From contig CAKZLA010000400.1 of the NCBI GenBank assembly GCA_937124525.1, forward strand, positions 1-27,869: a stretch of 27,869 nt of DNA, written 5' to 3'. The translations under genes and the position numbers were made by a program. This document shows, piece after piece, positions 8,968 to 17,824 of this stretch (positions within the stretch are counted from its first letter, which is position 1; each line of letters opens with the position of its first letter). The notes under the pieces were generated by a model. The model saw nothing but the letters and a program-made list of their open reading frames with translations, was not told where the DNA came from and searched no databases. This DNA is from an uncultured Desulfobacterium sp. Its GTDB lineage: Bacteria; Desulfobacterota; Desulfobacteria; Desulfobacterales; Desulfobacteraceae.

Positions 8968-9907
8968 TATTACTCCATGTGGTTCCCATGGTTTTTTTCA
9001 TGAATTCAGCCACCAGCTGACTGGCCTGGTCCAGATCATGGGGTTCAACCCAGATAATGTCTTTGTCATTGCGAAACCAGGTAAACTGCCGTTTGGCATA
9101 ACGACGGGTATCCCGCTTGAGCAGGGTTATCATTTCTGTATGGGAGGTAATGCCGTTTAAGTAGTCACAGACATGGCGATACCCAATGGACTGCATGGAT
9201 TTAAGATCACAGGAGTACCCTTTTTTCCTGAGATTTTTCACCTCATCCACCAGCCCCATCTCCATCATGAGATCCACCCGCCGGTTAATGCGCTGGTATA
9301 ACCGTTCACGATCCATGGTCAGCCCCAGCTTCAGGGCATTATAACGGCAGGGGGCAAATTGATGGGTTTCATGGAAATGGGTGATGGGTTTACCGGTGCT
9401 CTCCAGGACCTCCAGTGCCCGAACCACCCGGAATCTGTCATTGGGATGTATCCGGGCCCCAGCAACGGGATCTGCCATTGCCAGACGTTCATGCAATGCA
9501 TTGGAGCCCTTTTGGGCTGCCTCGGCTTCCAGACGGGCGATGATTTTTTCATCGGCGGTGCGGCCCTTAAACAGACCATGGAGCAGTGCTTTGATGTAAA
9601 AACCTGTTCCCCCGGCAACAAAGGGCAGTTTGCCACGATGGACAATGTTCTCAATGGCCTGGTCAGCCTGGGCCACATATTTCACTGCATCAAAGTCATG
9701 GGCCGGATCAACAAAATCAATGAGATGATGGGGGGCCTGACGGCGTTCTTCCTGATCTGGTTTTGCAGTACCAATGTCAAGGTACCGATATATCTGCATG
9801 GAGTCCGCCCCCACAATCTCCCCCATGAAAACAGCGGAAAGCGCAATGGCAAATCCGGTTTTACCCACACCTGTGGGACCACATATCACAATTATTTTTT
9901 TTTCCAT
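8948..9907 (-). CDS. miaA: tRNA dimethylallyltransferase
   Basis: MiaA transfers dimethylallyl to the N6 of A37 in tRNAs that read UNN codons. The 319-residue protein has a P-loop GPTGVGKT at 10-17, the DSMQIYRYLDIGTAKP signature at about 35-50, GGTGFYIKALLHGLF at about 99-113 and the tRNA-binding C-terminal 'SIGYRHVCDYL...RDTRRYAKRQFTWFR'. Length and motifs are complete. The start codon is followed by a run of nine A residues (MEKK). It heads a two-gene unit with the downstream lipoprotein gene, which overlaps its 3' end. Confidence 0.95.
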   Translation of the reverse strand: MEKKIIVICGPTGVGKTGFAIALSAVFMGEIVGADSMQIYRYLDIGTAKPDQEERRQAPHHLIDFVDPAHDFDAVKYVAQADQAIENIVHRGKLPFVAGGTGFYIKALLHGLFKGRTADEKIIARLEAEAAQKGSNALHERLAMADPVAGARIHPNDRFRVVRALEVLESTGKPITHFHETHQFAPCRYNALKLGLTMDRERLYQRINRRVDLMMEMGLVDEVKNLRKKGYSCDLKSMQSIGYRHVCDYLNGITSHTEMITLLKRDTRRYAKRQFTWFRNDKDIIWVEPHDLDQASQLVAEFMKKTMGTTWSNNETNDD

Positions 9908-10044
9908 TCATCTTTCATATCACCATGAAGAGGATCTTTCAAAACAAAAAAAAGAGAGGTCACCCCCACCGTTATGGAAAAAATCAACACCCCAAGTAAA
10001 TATTATTTTTTGGAGGGAATAAAAAGACCATGCCCAAAGCCAGA

Positions 10045-10155
10045 TGAGTGTACCCTTTTTGCATTATTCTCTACATTTGTAATCATGAAAAGGGGGCTGG
10101 AGGTTGAGGATTGCCCTATATTTTTCATTCCGATCAAACAAAAAAGGTACACTCA
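10045..10155. repeat. Separated inverted repeat, 16-bp arms
   Basis: TGAGTGTACCCTTTTT at 10045-10060 is the reverse complement of 10140-10155 at 15 of 16 positions, with 79 bases between. AAGCCAGAT, lying beside or overlapping the arms, occurs directly repeated just before the left arm and just after the right arm. It could be a small non-autonomous element or a pair of protein-binding sites. Confidence 0.5.
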
Positions 10156-10478
10156 AGCCAGATCAAAGCCACAATGACTCAAAGCACACAGCAGCAACGG
10201 GTTACTTTGACTCATATTTGTAAAACACCCCAGAAATACACCGATACCGGGTCACTCCCAGCGCAAAGACTTATATTTTTTTTGGCTTTAAAATCAACGC
10301 ACTATGATATGCCTGATGACATATTTCCCGTTAATAATCCTGGAAAAAACGCATTGGTCTTTCAATTGCATGAACAAAGAAGGATACTTTAAAAAAACAC
10401 CATCCAAGCTTATAAACAGGATAGAAATGCATAAGCGGAAACTACTGAATTTAATTCACTTTTTTTATTGCAATTTTA

Positions 10479-10507
10479 TTGACAAGCTTTATTTCAGCGT
10501 TTAAACT
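10479..10507 (+). promoter_or_regulatory. Sigma70-type promoter for the hdrA operon
   Basis: Perfect TTGACA at 10479-10484, 17-base spacer, TAAACT at 10502-10507 (4 of 6). The predicted start is near 10514, just before the structured element at 10518, and gives a leader of about 190 nt. Confidence 0.5.
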
Positions 10508-10517
10508 CAAACGAATC

Positions 10518-10581
10518 TGGCATTTAAGCAAAGCCCCATAAGGGTGAGTTGCTCCTAAGAGGAAACTGCTCTTTCATGCCA
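10518..10581 (+). ncRNA. Candidate structured leader RNA (three-way junction)
   Basis: Three helices pair perfectly. P1 is TGGCAT (10518-10523) with ATGCCA (10576-10581). P2 is AGCAA (10527-10531) with TTGCT (10549-10553), and inside it GCCC/GGGT (10533-10536, 10542-10545) closes a CATAA loop. P3 is AAGAG (10557-10561) with CTCTT (10569-10573) and closes the loop GAAACTG. Joining strands are 3, 3 and 2 nt. It begins about 4 nt after the predicted transcription start and lies 125 nt before hdrA. I do not recognise it as a known riboswitch class. The pairing is seen; that it works as a regulator is inference. Confidence 0.45.
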
Positions 10582-10706
10582 TACCCAACAACTATTATCC
10601 AAAAATATTTTTTCGGGTTTACTCCATTTTTTAAATCAAATTGAACACATCCATGAAAAATAGGGAATTTGTTAGCATCAAAAACCCAAATCAGGAGATT
10701 TAAAGC

Positions 10707-13700
10707 ATGACCAACACGGCAACTGGTTCCGTAGCAGTGGTGGGGGGTGGCATATCTGGAATGCTTTCCGCCCTTGATCTTGCCAACTCAGGCTATTACG
10801 TCTATCTTGTGGAAAAAGGTCCTTCCATCGGCGGGGCCATGGCCCAGTTGGACAAAACCTTTCCCACCAATGACTGTGCCATGTGAATTATCTCACCCAC
10901 ACTGGTCGAGGTCGGCCGGCACCTGAACATTGAGTTAGTCACATTATCACAGATTGAACACATCACAGGAGCGGCTGGGGATTTCCAGCTAACCCTTAAC
11001 CAGACCCCCCGATACATAGATACCAGCAAGTGCACGGGTTGCGGTGAGTGCGCAGATGCCTGCCCAGTGACCCTTCCCAGCCTCTTTGAGCAGGGCATGG
11101 GTGCCCGGAAAGCTACCTGGAGGCCCTATGCCCAGGCTGTTCCCGGGGCATTTTCCATCACCAAAAAAGATCGCTCCCCCTGCACCAATGCCTGTCCCAA
11201 CGAAGTCAATGCCCATGGGTATGTGGCCCTGGTGCGGGAAAAAAAATACAAAGAAGCCCTGGAGGTCATCACCCGGAACCTTCCCATGCCAGGCTCCATC
11301 GGCCGCATCTGTCCCCATCCCTGTGAGGATGCCTGTCGACGTCAGGAGGTGGAAAGCCCCCTTTCCATCTGTTCTTTAAAACGGTTCATTGCCGATCAGG
11401 TGGATCTCAACACCCTTGATATTCCTGAAGTCACTCCCAGAAAAGAGAAAGTGGCCATTGTGGGTGCTGGTCCTGCCGGATTAACCGCTGCCTGGTTTCT
11501 GGCCAACGACGGGGTCCAGGTTACCCTGCTTGAAGCATTGCCCGCAGCTGGCGGTATGCTCAAAGTGGGCATCCCCGATTACCGCCTCCCCCCGGATGTC
11601 CTGGAAAATGAAGTCCAATTCATCACCCGCCACCCTGGCATTGAAATTAAATACAACACGGCCCTGGGCCGGGATGTCACCGTGGATTCCCTCATGGAAG
11701 AGGGATACCAATCGGTGTATCTGGCCATTGGATGTCACCAGGGCATGCAGCTTGGCATCCCCGGTGAAGAATTCGAGGGGGTTGTTTCCGGTGTCAAGCT
11801 CTTAAAAGACGTTGCCCTGGGAGAATTTGATGAGCTTCATGGTCATGTAGCCATCATCGGTGGTGGTGATGTGGCCATTGATGCGGCCCGGACAGCCCTG
11901 AGAGTGGGGGCTGAAAAAGTCACCATTCTTTATAGAAGAACCGAAGCGGAAATGCCGGCCCGGGACGAAGAGATTGAAGATGCCCTGGAAGAAGGCGTGG
12001 AGATTCAGTTTCTCACGGCCCCCCGGGCCGTGGTGGCAGAAAACGGTAAAACCGTTGGTATCACCTGTTTTAAAATGGAACTGGGTGAACCCGACGACAG
12101 TGGCAGAAGACGCCCTGTCCCCGTGGAAAACAGCGATTTCACCCTGGATGTCTCCTTTGTGATTCCCGCCATTGGCCAGCGCACCGACACCTCTTGCCTG
12201 GAAACATCCACAGGGGTGGAACTCAACCGCTGGGCCAACATTGAGACCGATGAGATCTCCTTTGAAACCAGCCGTCCGGGCGTATTTGCCGGAGGGGATG
12301 CCCAGACCGGAGCCTCCATTGCCATCAATGCCGTGGCTGCAGGTAAAGAGGCTGCCGTGTCCATGATTCGATACCTCAATGGTGAAGATCTTAAGGCGGG
12401 CCGGGAGCCCATTGAGTATGCCCAGAAAGATTACAATAAAATTCCGGACAATCTTAAGACCAGCCCCCGGCAAAAGATGGATCGCATCCCCCTTGACCAA
12501 CGCACTAAAGGATTCACCGAAGTGGAGCTGGGATTCACCGAAAAAGCAGCCCTCACCGAAGCCAATAGATGCCTTGACTGCATGGTGTGCTGTGAATGCC
12601 TTGAGTGCGTCAAGGCCTGTGGTGCCGGTGCCCTGACCCTGGAGAGCCATTGCCAACAACCGGAACAAAAAATTTTGGATGTGGGTGCCATTGTGCTCTC
12701 CCCGGGATTTGAACCCTATGACCCTTCCGGTCTGGATTATTACGGGTATGACCGTTCAGCCAATGTGGTCACGGCCATGCAGTTTGAACGCCTGCTCTCC
12801 GCCTCCGGCCCCACCCAGGGCCACCTGGTGAGACCATCGGACCATAAAGAGCCAAAGAAAATTGCCTGGCTCCAGTGCGTGGGCTCCAGGGACACCAATC
12901 GCTGTGACAACCCCTATTGTTCTTCGGTGTGCTGCATGTACGCCATCAAAGAGGCTGTCATTGCCCGGGAACACGCAGGGGCAGAACTGGAATGCACCAT
13001 ATTTAACATGGACATCCGGACCCACGGCAAGGGCTTTGAACGCTATTATGACCAGGCAAAGGATCAGGGGGTCCGATTCCTGAAAAGCCGGATTCACTCG
13101 GTGGATACCCTCCATGATTCCGACGCACTAAGCCTTAGGTATGTCAACGATAACGGCATGCTGGAAACAGAAGAATTTGACATTGTGGTCCTTTCCGTGG
13201 GATTGGAAACAGCCCCTGAAGTGGTGGAAATGGCCAAAATGCTGGACATTGAACTCACCCCGGGAAATTTTTCCCAAACCTCCAGTTTCTCCCCCGTGGC
13301 CACCAGTCGAGATGGAATCTTTGTGTGCGGGGCCTTCCAGGGTCCCAAGGACATTCCCCAGTCTGTGGTGGATTCCAGTGCGGCTGCAGGGGCTGCAGGG
13401 GCGCTTCTCTCCGAAGCACGGAACACCCAGACCCAAATCCCTGAGGTGATACCGGAAACCAACGTGGTGGGAGAACGTCCCCGCATAGGTGTTTTTGTGT
13501 GTAATTGCGGCTCCAATATTGCAGGCGTTGTGGATGTAAAGGCCGTGCGGGAATATGCCGCCACCCTGCCCTATGTCACCTATTGCACAGACAACCTTTA
13601 CACCTGCTCCCAGGACACCCAGGATACCATGGCCCAGGTGATCCGGGATGAAAAGCTCAACCGAATTGTGGTGGCAGCCTGTACGCCCAAAACCCATGAG

Positions 13701-15155
13701 CCCCTGTTCCAGGAGACCATGATCAGTGCAGGACTGAATAAATATCTGTTTGAAATGACCAATATCAGAAACCAGGATTCCTGGGTTCACAAAAACAACC
13801 CTGGACTGGCCACGGAAAAGGCCAAGGATCTCATCCGCATGTCCGTCACCCGGGTGGCCCTCATGGAACCCCTGGAAGAGGCGGAACTCAATGTTCACCA
13901 GACTGCCATGGTGGTGGGGGGGGGCATTTCAGGAATGACCGCTGCCCAAAATCTTGCCGATCAGGGGTATGACGTCCATCTCCTGGAAAAGGAAGGTGCC
14001 CTGGGTGGCCAGGCCAACCATTTATTCCAGACCTTCCAGGGGGAATCCGTGGGAAATGCCCTGGACGAGATGATCCACAGCATTGAAGAGAACCAGCGGA
14101 TTCACCTCCACATGAACACCGAGCTTAAGAATGTCACCGGATTTGTGGGAAATTTCAACTCCACATTGGGTTCCGGGGAAGAGACCCAGGAACTGGAGCA
14201 TGGCGTTGCCATCCTGGCCACAGGTGCCCATGAGAGCAAACCCGATGAATACCATTATGGAAAAGACAATAGAATTTTGACCAGCCTGGAGCTGGACAAA
14301 AAATTCAAGGACAATGACCCCGAACTTGGCAAGGCGAATGCAGCCATATTCATCCAGTGTGTGGGCTCAAGGGAACCCCATCGTCCCTATTGCTCCCGGG
14401 TGTGCTGCACCCACTCCATTGACAGTGCCCTGGAATTAAAGAAACGAAATCCTGACATGGCCGTGTATATTCTTTACCGGGATATCCGAACCTATGGGGA
14501 ACGGGAATATCTCTATCAGAAAGCCAGAAAACAGGGGGTTATCTTCATCCGATACACCGTGGACACCAAACCCCAGGTGAGCCTTGATGATCAAGGGATA
14601 ATAGTGACGGTGACGGACCACATCCTGCAAAGGCCCCTGGAGATCCAGGTGGATCTCTTAACCCTGGCATCGGCCATTGTGCCCAACAGGGATGAAACCC
14701 TGGCCAATTTCTTTAAAGTCCCCCTGAACGAAGACGGGTTCTTTGTGGAAAAACATGCCAAACTGGGACCCTCGGAATTTGCAACGGACGGGGTATTTCT
14801 CTGCGGCCTTGCCCACTATCCCAAACCCATTGACGAAGCTGTGGCCCATGGCCAGGCAGCCGCCTCCAGGGCTGTGACACTGCTGGCCCGGGAAACGGTT
14901 CACACCAGCGGCACAGTGGCCCATGTGAACCCCATGAACTGTAGCTCCTGCGGTGTATGTGTCTCCATCTGTCCCTATTCCGCCCCCTCCTTTGTCACCG
15001 AGGGACGGTTCAGCGGCAAGGCCGAGATCAACCCTGTGCTGTGCAAGGGCTGTGGATTGTGTGTGGCCTCCTGCCGATCCGGTGCCCTGCACCTCAAGGG
15101 ATTTGACAACAACCAGATATTTGCCCAGATATTTGCCCTGGACGAAGCCATTTAA
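10707..15155 (+). CDS. hdrA: Selenocysteine-containing HdrA-GltD/NfnB-HdrA fusion flavoprotein
   Basis: This 1482-codon gene has one in-frame TGA (10884-10886), read as Sec60 in the context [14 protein letters not shown]; HdrA homologs have Cys at this place. Order of domains: an FAD-binding HdrA start ([10 protein letters not shown], 9-18), [4Fe-4S] cysteines 109/112/115/119, a GltD/NfnB-like module of about 150-565 (CxxxCP at 159-163, FAD motif [11 protein letters not shown] 249-259, NAD(P) motif [15 protein letters not shown] 381-395, FAGGD 527-531), a Cys-rich cluster 622-638, and the rest of the first HdrA. A second full HdrA runs from about 924 ([14 protein letters not shown]), with FAD motif at 1068-1077 and two C-terminal ferredoxin clusters (C1412-C1422, C1446-C1456). 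AGGAG lies 9 bases before the ATG. HdrA proteins bifurcate electrons via FAD. A 9-G run at 13916-13924 keeps the frame. Confidence 0.9.
10902..10919 (+). promoter_or_regulatory. Bacterial SECIS-like hairpin after the hdrA TGA
   Basis: CTGGTC (10902-10907) pairs with GGCCGG (10914-10919), six pairs including two G-U, around the hexaloop GAGGTC. The loop starts 22 nt after the TGA and contains AGGU, as in the loop of the E. coli formate dehydrogenase SECIS that SelB binds. Spacing fits the known bacterial range. Confidence 0.65.
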
Positions 15156-15364
15156 CAACTGCCATGGGCACACCCGGTATTTCACCCGGATGTGCCTGCA
15201 ACAAAGATATGAAATAAAAAACTCAACCCGGCGCTTGAATTATGAATCCCCCCTGTCATGCACTGACAAGGGGGATCATCCAAAATAAAAAATTAACGTC
15301 AAAAGCCCTGTTCCATGGGGACTAAATGATAACCAGGGCGCCGGGTAAAGGAGAATAGATAAAC
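15156..15364 (+). other. hdrA-flpD spacer with successive hairpins
   Basis: Within 209 bases, GGCACACCCGG (15167-15177) pairs with 15186-15196 (10 of 11), and ATCCCCCCTGTCA (15246-15258) pairs with 15264-15276 (12 of 13). A weaker GCCCTG/CAGGGC pair lies further on. None is followed by a T-run, so they look more like processing or stability hairpins than terminators. AAAGGAG precedes the flpD start. Confidence 0.6.
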
Positions 15365-15790
15365 ATGTCAGAAACAAAACAAACAAAGGTGGTGAGCTTC
15401 CTGTGTAACTGGTGCAGTTACGGTGCAGCGGATCTTGCCGGGGTAAGCCGCATGCAATACCCTGAAAACATACGGGTCATCCGCATTCCCTGCACTGGAC
15501 GTATGAGTCCCAAATTTATCCTGTCCGCCTTCAGAGAAGGGGCCGACGGTGTGTGGGTGTCCGGCTGACATCCCGGCGAATGCCATTACCTGGAAGGTAA
15601 TTACTATGCACGTCGGAAATTTGCCATGATGGCCAATCTACTGGAACACATGGGTATGGAAAAAGATCGGGTTCAATTTTCATGGATATCCTCTGCCGAG
15701 GCCACGAAATTTGCCACTGTGGCCAGGGAAGTGGCCCAGTCTGTTGAAGCACTGGGTCCCAACACAAAATTTGTGAAAGGATCTGATTAG
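15365..15790 (+). CDS. flxD: FlpD/MvhD-family [2Fe-2S] electron-transfer subunit, selenoprotein
   Basis: The 141-codon gene has an in-frame TGA at 15566-15568, read as Sec68 in the context WVSG-U-HPGECHY. In MvhD/FlpD proteins this place is Cys (CHPGDCHY-like) and helps bind a [2Fe-2S] cluster. The other expected ligands are present: C14 and C17 (CNWC), C43 and C73. After the TGA the family continues cleanly to a TAG at 15788 ([12 protein letters not shown], then the helical end), so the stop is internal, not a truncation. MvhD/FlxD passes electrons from a hydrogenase or an NAD(P)H-oxidising Flx module to HdrA. It sits 208 bases after hdrA and 10 bases before the next gene. AAAGGAG is the ribosome site. 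Confidence 0.9.
15585..15601 (+). promoter_or_regulatory. SECIS-like hairpin after the flxD TGA
   Basis: ATTACC (15585-15590) pairs perfectly with GGTAAT (15596-15601) around the loop TGGAA. An extra U-A pair can close it to GGA. The loop starts 23 nt after the TGA and has guanines near its 5' side, as bacterial SECIS loops usually do. Confidence 0.6.
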
Positions 15791-15800
15791 GGAGAATTAC

Positions 15801-16748
15801 ATGGAAAGCTACAAAGAACAGATCAGAACACTTGCCGTTGACCTCCTGAAATCAGGAAAGGTGGACGTGGTCATTGGATACCGCCAGGGAACTGTACCCA
15901 TGGCAACCGTGCCCTTTATGGCAAGAACGCCGGAACAGGCAAAACAACTGACATGGGACAGCCACTGCACCTTGAACCTGGCCAATTATCTCACCAACCG
16001 CCAGGAAAAAATCGGCATCATCGCCAAGGGATGTGACAGCAGAAACATTGTCAACCACATCGTGGAAAACAAGATCAACCGGGACCAGCTCCACATCATT
16101 GGGGTCCCCTGCAAGGGCATGGTGAACCCAAAAGAACTCCAGGCCCTTCTGGCGGATGAAATTATTTCCTGCTCAGAGTCCGGAACCACCCTGACCATTG
16201 CCTCAAGCCAGGCGGAAATTAAAATCGAACGGGAAGATTATCTCAGGGACAATTGCACCCTTTGTACCCGGCGAAATCCCGTTATTTATGATGATCTGGT
16301 GGGCGAGGTCGTAACAGAGCCGGTATTGGATGATCCCTTTAAAGATGTCAATGCCATTGAGGCCATGGACACAGATACCAAATGGAATTATTTTGATGAC
16401 CTGCTGAATGGATGCATTCGTTGTTATGCCTGTCGCAATGCCTGCCCGCTATGCTATTGCCCCACCTGTTTTGTGGATGAATCCGATCCCCAATGGGTGG
16501 GCAAAGGGCAAAACGACACAGACATCAAGACCTTTCATTTTCTCCGGGCCTTTCACTGTGCCGGACGCTGCACCGACTGCGGTGCCTGTGAGGCCGCCTG
16601 TCCCATGGACATCCATGTCCGGGCATTTACCCGGAAATTGATCAAGGACTCCAAAGAGCTGTTCGGATGGGAAGCCGGGCTGGACATAAGCAAACGTCCA
16701 CCCCTGGACACATTTGCCCCTGATGACCCCAACGATTTTATAAAATAA
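15801..16748 (+). CDS. FrhB/Flx-like iron-sulfur oxidoreductase subunit
   Basis: The 315-residue protein starts with a region containing GIIAKGCDSRNIV (72-84) and GVPCKGM (101-107), which resembles the beta-subunit/coenzyme F420 hydrogenase-type fold. Additional cysteines at 152 and 155 (NCTLC) follow. Two ferredoxin [4Fe-4S] motifs come after: C205/C208/C211/C215, followed by an extra CPLCYCPTC run, and C257/C260/C263/C267 (CTDCGACEAACP). No NAD-binding Rossmann motif is visible. It is the second gene of the flx-like set, 10 bases after flxD and 16 bases before the next gene, and is likely one of the two Fe-S relay subunits (FlxB or FlxC type). Which one it is cannot be decided from sequence reading. 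Confidence 0.8.
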   Translation: MESYKEQIRTLAVDLLKSGKVDVVIGYRQGTVPMATVPFMARTPEQAKQLTWDSHCTLNLANYLTNRQEKIGIIAKGCDSRNIVNHIVENKINRDQLHIIGVPCKGMVNPKELQALLADEIISCSESGTTLTIASSQAEIKIEREDYLRDNCTLCTRRNPVIYDDLVGEVVTEPVLDDPFKDVNAIEAMDTDTKWNYFDDLLNGCIRCYACRNACPLCYCPTCFVDESDPQWVGKGQNDTDIKTFHFLRAFHCAGRCTDCGACEAACPMDIHVRAFTRKLIKDSKELFGWEAGLDISKRPPLDTFAPDDPNDFIK

Positions 16749-16764
16749 CCACAAGGGGACCCCC

Positions 16765-17814
16765 ATGAAAGTCATAAAAATAGATAAAAACCAATGGACC
16801 CAGGGTGTGGACACTGCCCGGAAGAGCTACCAGCTCTTTGGTCCTGTGAAAATAAAAGAAAATTATTGTTTTGCCCCCCTTAAAGGGAATCAGCAGCCGG
16901 ACATGAGCGTTGCGGACACGGTGTTGTCCCCCAAGTCAGCAGTATTTCCCCAGACGGAAAAACTATTGAGTGCCACCCTAGATACCTCAAAGCCGGGTCA
17001 TCATCTCATGGAACGGGCCAAGACAGACTATTCCCCCCGGGCCGTCATTGGTATAAGCCCCTTTGATGCCCGGGCCATTGAACTGGTGAAGCTTAACTTT
17101 GACACCAAGGATTATCGGGACCCTTATTGGTGTGACGCCCATGATGCCACCACCTTTGTGGGCCTTGCCGTGAACACCCCGTCCCAGTTTGATTTCAGCA
17201 CCTCCATGGGATCCGGCCCCTTTGATGAAAAGGGACTGGATGTACTGTTGGTGGACATGGACACCGCATATCTGGCCAAGGTGATCTCCGAAAAAGGCCA
17301 GGCCTTCATGGCAGCCGCCGGATTTGACCACGAGGCAACACCCAATGATGTCCAAAACATGAAAGATTTAAAAAAAGCAGCAGAACAGGCCATCACCACC
17401 CAGGTGGACACGGAGAATCTTAAGGGAAAATCCCTGCTGGATCTTCACCAGGCCCCTTTCTGGGATGATGTGGCTTTTTCCTGTATAAACTGCGGTACCT
17501 GCACCTTTGTGTGCCCCACCTGCTGGTGTTTTGACATCCAGGATGAGACCAAGGGCAATGACACCATAAGATTCCGCAACTGGGATTCTTGCATGTCCCC
17601 GCTCTTTACCCTCCACGGCTCCGGACACAACCCCCGGGGGGAGAAAGTCCAGCGGGTGAGACAGCGGTTCATGCACAAATTAAAATATTTTCCGGACAAG
17701 TACGACCAGGGAACCATGTGTGTGGGATGCGGCAGATGCGTCAAATCCTGTCCGGTGAACATTGATATCCGGGAAGTGTGCAATGTCATGAACGCCTACG
17801 AGCCGCAAAAATAG
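16765..17814 (+). CDS. 4Fe-4S dicluster relay subunit (AsrA/sulfhydrogenase-beta-like)
   Basis: The 349-residue protein has the layout of the 4Fe-4S dicluster subunits of sulfhydrogenase beta, anaerobic sulfite reductase A and Flx complexes. A long N-terminal domain contains 'YSPRAVIGISPFDARAIELV' (about 89-108) and is followed by two [4Fe-4S] motifs, C240/C243/C246/C250 with the extra CWC, and C319/C322/C325/C329 (CVGCGRCVKSCP). Its likely role is to carry electrons between the FAD/NAD(P) subunit encoded next and FlxD/HdrA. It starts 16 bases after the preceding gene with AAGGGGA before the ATG, and the next gene starts 10 bases after its stop. The pair of this gene and the following reductase gene is the same pairing as AsrA-AsrB. 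Confidence 0.82.
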   Translation: MKVIKIDKNQWTQGVDTARKSYQLFGPVKIKENYCFAPLKGNQQPDMSVADTVLSPKSAVFPQTEKLLSATLDTSKPGHHLMERAKTDYSPRAVIGISPFDARAIELVKLNFDTKDYRDPYWCDAHDATTFVGLAVNTPSQFDFSTSMGSGPFDEKGLDVLLVDMDTAYLAKVISEKGQAFMAAAGFDHEATPNDVQNMKDLKKAAEQAITTQVDTENLKGKSLLDLHQAPFWDDVAFSCINCGTCTFVCPTCWCFDIQDETKGNDTIRFRNWDSCMSPLFTLHGSGHNPRGEKVQRVRQRFMHKLKYFPDKYDQGTMCVGCGRCVKSCPVNIDIREVCNVMNAYEPQK

Positions 17815-17824
17815 AGGAGACAAA

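Larger units (their letters stand above)
9908..10706. other. Intergenic region upstream of miaA and hdrA
   Basis: An 800-bp AT-rich gap between divergent genes. It holds a separated inverted repeat (10045-10060 and 10140-10155), a good plus-strand promoter at 10479-10507, a 64-nt three-way-junction element at 10518-10581 and the hdrA ribosome site AGGAG at 10693-10697. Several open frames of 60-93 codons occur but none has a recognisable motif or clear ribosome site, so I list no gene. Confidence 0.6.

Noticed and set aside
9974..10504. Short open frames (66-93 codons) upstream of hdrA
   Set aside because: They overlap each other in different frames, cross the inverted repeat and promoter, and show no motif.
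10508..10706. Known riboswitch class (c-di-GMP, cobalamin, purine, Moco) before hdrA
   Set aside because: The conserved core sequences of these classes are absent; only the generic three-way fold is seen.
10884..10886. TGA in hdrA as a disabling nonsense mutation or pseudogene
   Set aside because: The motif, the family alignment on both sides, the SECIS-like hairpin and a second TGA at a homologous Cys place in the partner gene all favour selenocysteine.
13128..13898. Long minus-strand open frames inside hdrA and other genes (also 1200-1838, 5943-6803, 11802-12668)
   Set aside because: They are antisense shadows of genes with clear conserved motifs; composition is His/Gly-rich as expected of shadows.
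11067..15155. hdrA starting at ATG 11067
   Set aside because: Family-matching sequence with an FAD motif and a ferredoxin cluster extends upstream to 10707, which has a good ribosome site.
15566..15568. TGA ending a 67-residue short protein
   Set aside because: The protein would lack half of its cluster ligands, while the frame after the TGA is clearly family sequence up to 15788.
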